From the NCBI GenBank assembly GCA_030610025.1, contig JAUWSP010000149.1:1-6653 (forward strand): a DNA stretch of 6,653 nt. The letters run 5' to 3'. Each line of letters begins with the position of its first letter. Within the stretch, counting starts at the first letter, position 1. A program made the position numbers and the translations under genes. This DNA is from Acidobacteriota bacterium. GTDB lineage: Bacteria; Acidobacteriota; Thermoanaerobaculia; Multivoradales; JAHEKO01. This document shows, piece after piece, positions 5,812 to 6,653 of the stretch. Under the pieces are notes generated by a model. It saw only the letters and a program-made list of their open reading frames with translations. It ran no database searches and was not told the origin of the DNA.

Positions 5812-6653
5812 ATGCTGCCGAACTTCTCCTACATTCGTGTGCACTCCAAGCAGGAGGCTCTCGACAATCTCGCCGGCGAGGGAGCCCATGTTCACGCCGG
5901 TGGGACCGACATCCTGGGCTGTGCCCGAGACGAGGTCTTCGAAGTTGAAAAGCTCGTCAGCATCAGCCGTCTGGACGAGCTCAAGGGAATCACCAGATCC
6001 GGTGACGGGGGTCTCCGGATCGGCGCTCTCACCACCATCTCGGAGATTGCACAGAGCCCGCTGGTTCGAGACAGCTATCCGGGCCTGGCCCAGGCAGCAG
6101 GCGATGTCGCCAGCCCCCAGCTCCGGAACCAGGGCACCCTCGGCGGCAATCTCTGCCAGCGACCCCGTTGCTGGTACTTTCGCGGTGACTTCCATTGCGC
6201 CAAGAAAGGTGGTGACCTGTGTTACGCCGTGGAAGGTGAGAACCGTTACCACGCCATCTTTGGCGGCGATCCCTGCTACATCGTCCACCCCTCCGACACG
6301 GCACCGATGCTGGTTGCGCTCGGGGCGGAAGTGCGAATCTCAGGAGCCGCGGGTGACCGCACCCTCCCCCTGCAGGACTTCTTCGTGCTGCCAGACCAGG
6401 ACCTCATCAGCGAGAATGTCCTCGATCCAGGCGAGCTCGTCACCGAGGTCTTGCTGCCGAGATCAGCCGGCATCCAGAGCTCCTATCGCAAGATCCGCGA
6501 GCGGGGGGCCTGGGACTTCGCCCTCGTCAGTGTCGCTCTCGCCGTTCGAATGAACGGTTCCACCGTCGCCGAGGCGAGTGTCGTCCTGGGAGGTGTGGCC
6601 CCTGTTCCCTGGCGGTCGGAGGCCGCAGAGAGGGCCCTCATCGGAAAGGAGCT
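5812..6653 (+). CDS. FAD-binding subunit with [4Fe-4S] insertion, molybdenum hydroxylase (3' end outside window)
   Basis: 280 complete residues are visible and the gene runs off the window. The protein begins MLPNFSYIRVHSKQEALDNL, typical of CO-dehydrogenase-type FAD subunits, with the FAD loop HAGGTD (28-33). ASPQLRNQGTLGGNL (100-114) is the second flavin-contact block. The next segment, QRPRCWYFRG through GENRYHAIFGGDPCYIVHPSD, holds C115, C120, C129, C137 and C155. This cysteine-bearing insertion is characteristic of FAD subunits that bind an extra [4Fe-4S] cluster, such as PaoB/YagS and 4-hydroxybenzoyl-CoA reductase HcrB. The C-terminal CODH-type domain starts around 225 (YRKIRERGAWDFALVSVALA) and is cut off. 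The subunit should pass electrons from the [2Fe-2S] centres to the external acceptor. It has no signal peptide and presumably travels with the Tat-signalled subunit. It starts three bases after the catalytic subunit's stop. The usual length is a little over 300 residues, so perhaps 50 are missing. Confidence 0.93.
   Translation, partial: MLPNFSYIRVHSKQEALDNLAGEGAHVHAGGTDILGCARDEVFEVEKLVSISRLDELKGITRSGDGGLRIGALTTISEIAQSPLVRDSYPGLAQAAGDVASPQLRNQGTLGGNLCQRPRCWYFRGDFHCAKKGGDLCYAVEGENRYHAIFGGDPCYIVHPSDTAPMLVALGAEVRISGAAGDRTLPLQDFFVLPDQDLISENVLDPGELVTEVLLPRSAGIQSSYRKIRERGAWDFALVSVALAVRMNGSTVAEASVVLGGVAPVPWRSEAAERALIGKE

Noticed and set aside
4756..6288. 510-codon open frame on the minus strand opposite the catalytic and FAD subunits
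   Set aside because: It lies fully opposite two genes with strong conserved motifs, has no recognisable domain, and long antisense frames are common in GC-rich coding DNA.
1..6653. CRISPR array, tRNA/rRNA, insertion sequence or prophage signals
   Set aside because: I saw no regularly spaced direct repeats, tRNA-like folds, transposase motifs or terminal inverted repeats in this window.

Overview
The window is GC-rich bacterial DNA with all supported genes on the + strand. It looks like a chromosomal segment of a free-living, respiring bacterium with a periplasm. Multihaem c-type cytochromes, ankyrin repeats fused to export signals, a DUF3471-like domain and a Tat-exported xanthine-dehydrogenase-family enzyme together suggest an Acidobacteriota-like or other environmental high-GC lineage. 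That placement is an inference; the window has no rRNA or other phylogenetic marker.

Layout. Positions 12-1040 encode a polytopic membrane protein of the putative manganese/heavy-metal exporter family (ArsP_2/DUF2899-like). Positions 1041-1375 are mostly intergenic. They hold one weak 34-codon ORF just behind the exporter, a second open stretch in another frame ending at 1240, and a hairpin at 1311-1335. Positions 1376-2722 encode an unusual exported protein: ankyrin repeats, then a DUF3471-like beta domain, then a four-CXXCH cytochrome c554-like domain. A 126-bp spacer with inverted repeats and a possible promoter leads to a compact three-gene operon: a Tat-exported two-[2Fe-2S] subunit (2849-3499), the molybdopterin catalytic subunit (3496-5808, ATGA overlap) and an FAD subunit with a [4Fe-4S] cysteine insertion (5812 to the window edge, incomplete).

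How the genes may work together. The three-subunit enzyme has the parts of a periplasmic aldehyde-oxidoreductase (PaoABC/YagTSR-like) molybdenum hydroxylase. The small subunit has a twin-arginine signal, and the other two have none visible, so they would be co-exported with it. Electrons would pass from the molybdenum centre through the [2Fe-2S] clusters to FAD and perhaps [4Fe-4S], and then to an external acceptor. The exported tetrahaem protein just upstream on the same strand is a plausible acceptor, but only the gene neighbourhood supports this. The ankyrin/DUF3471/tetrahaem fusion and its pairing with a molybdenum hydroxylase are the least ordinary content here. The metal exporter appears to be a separate unit.
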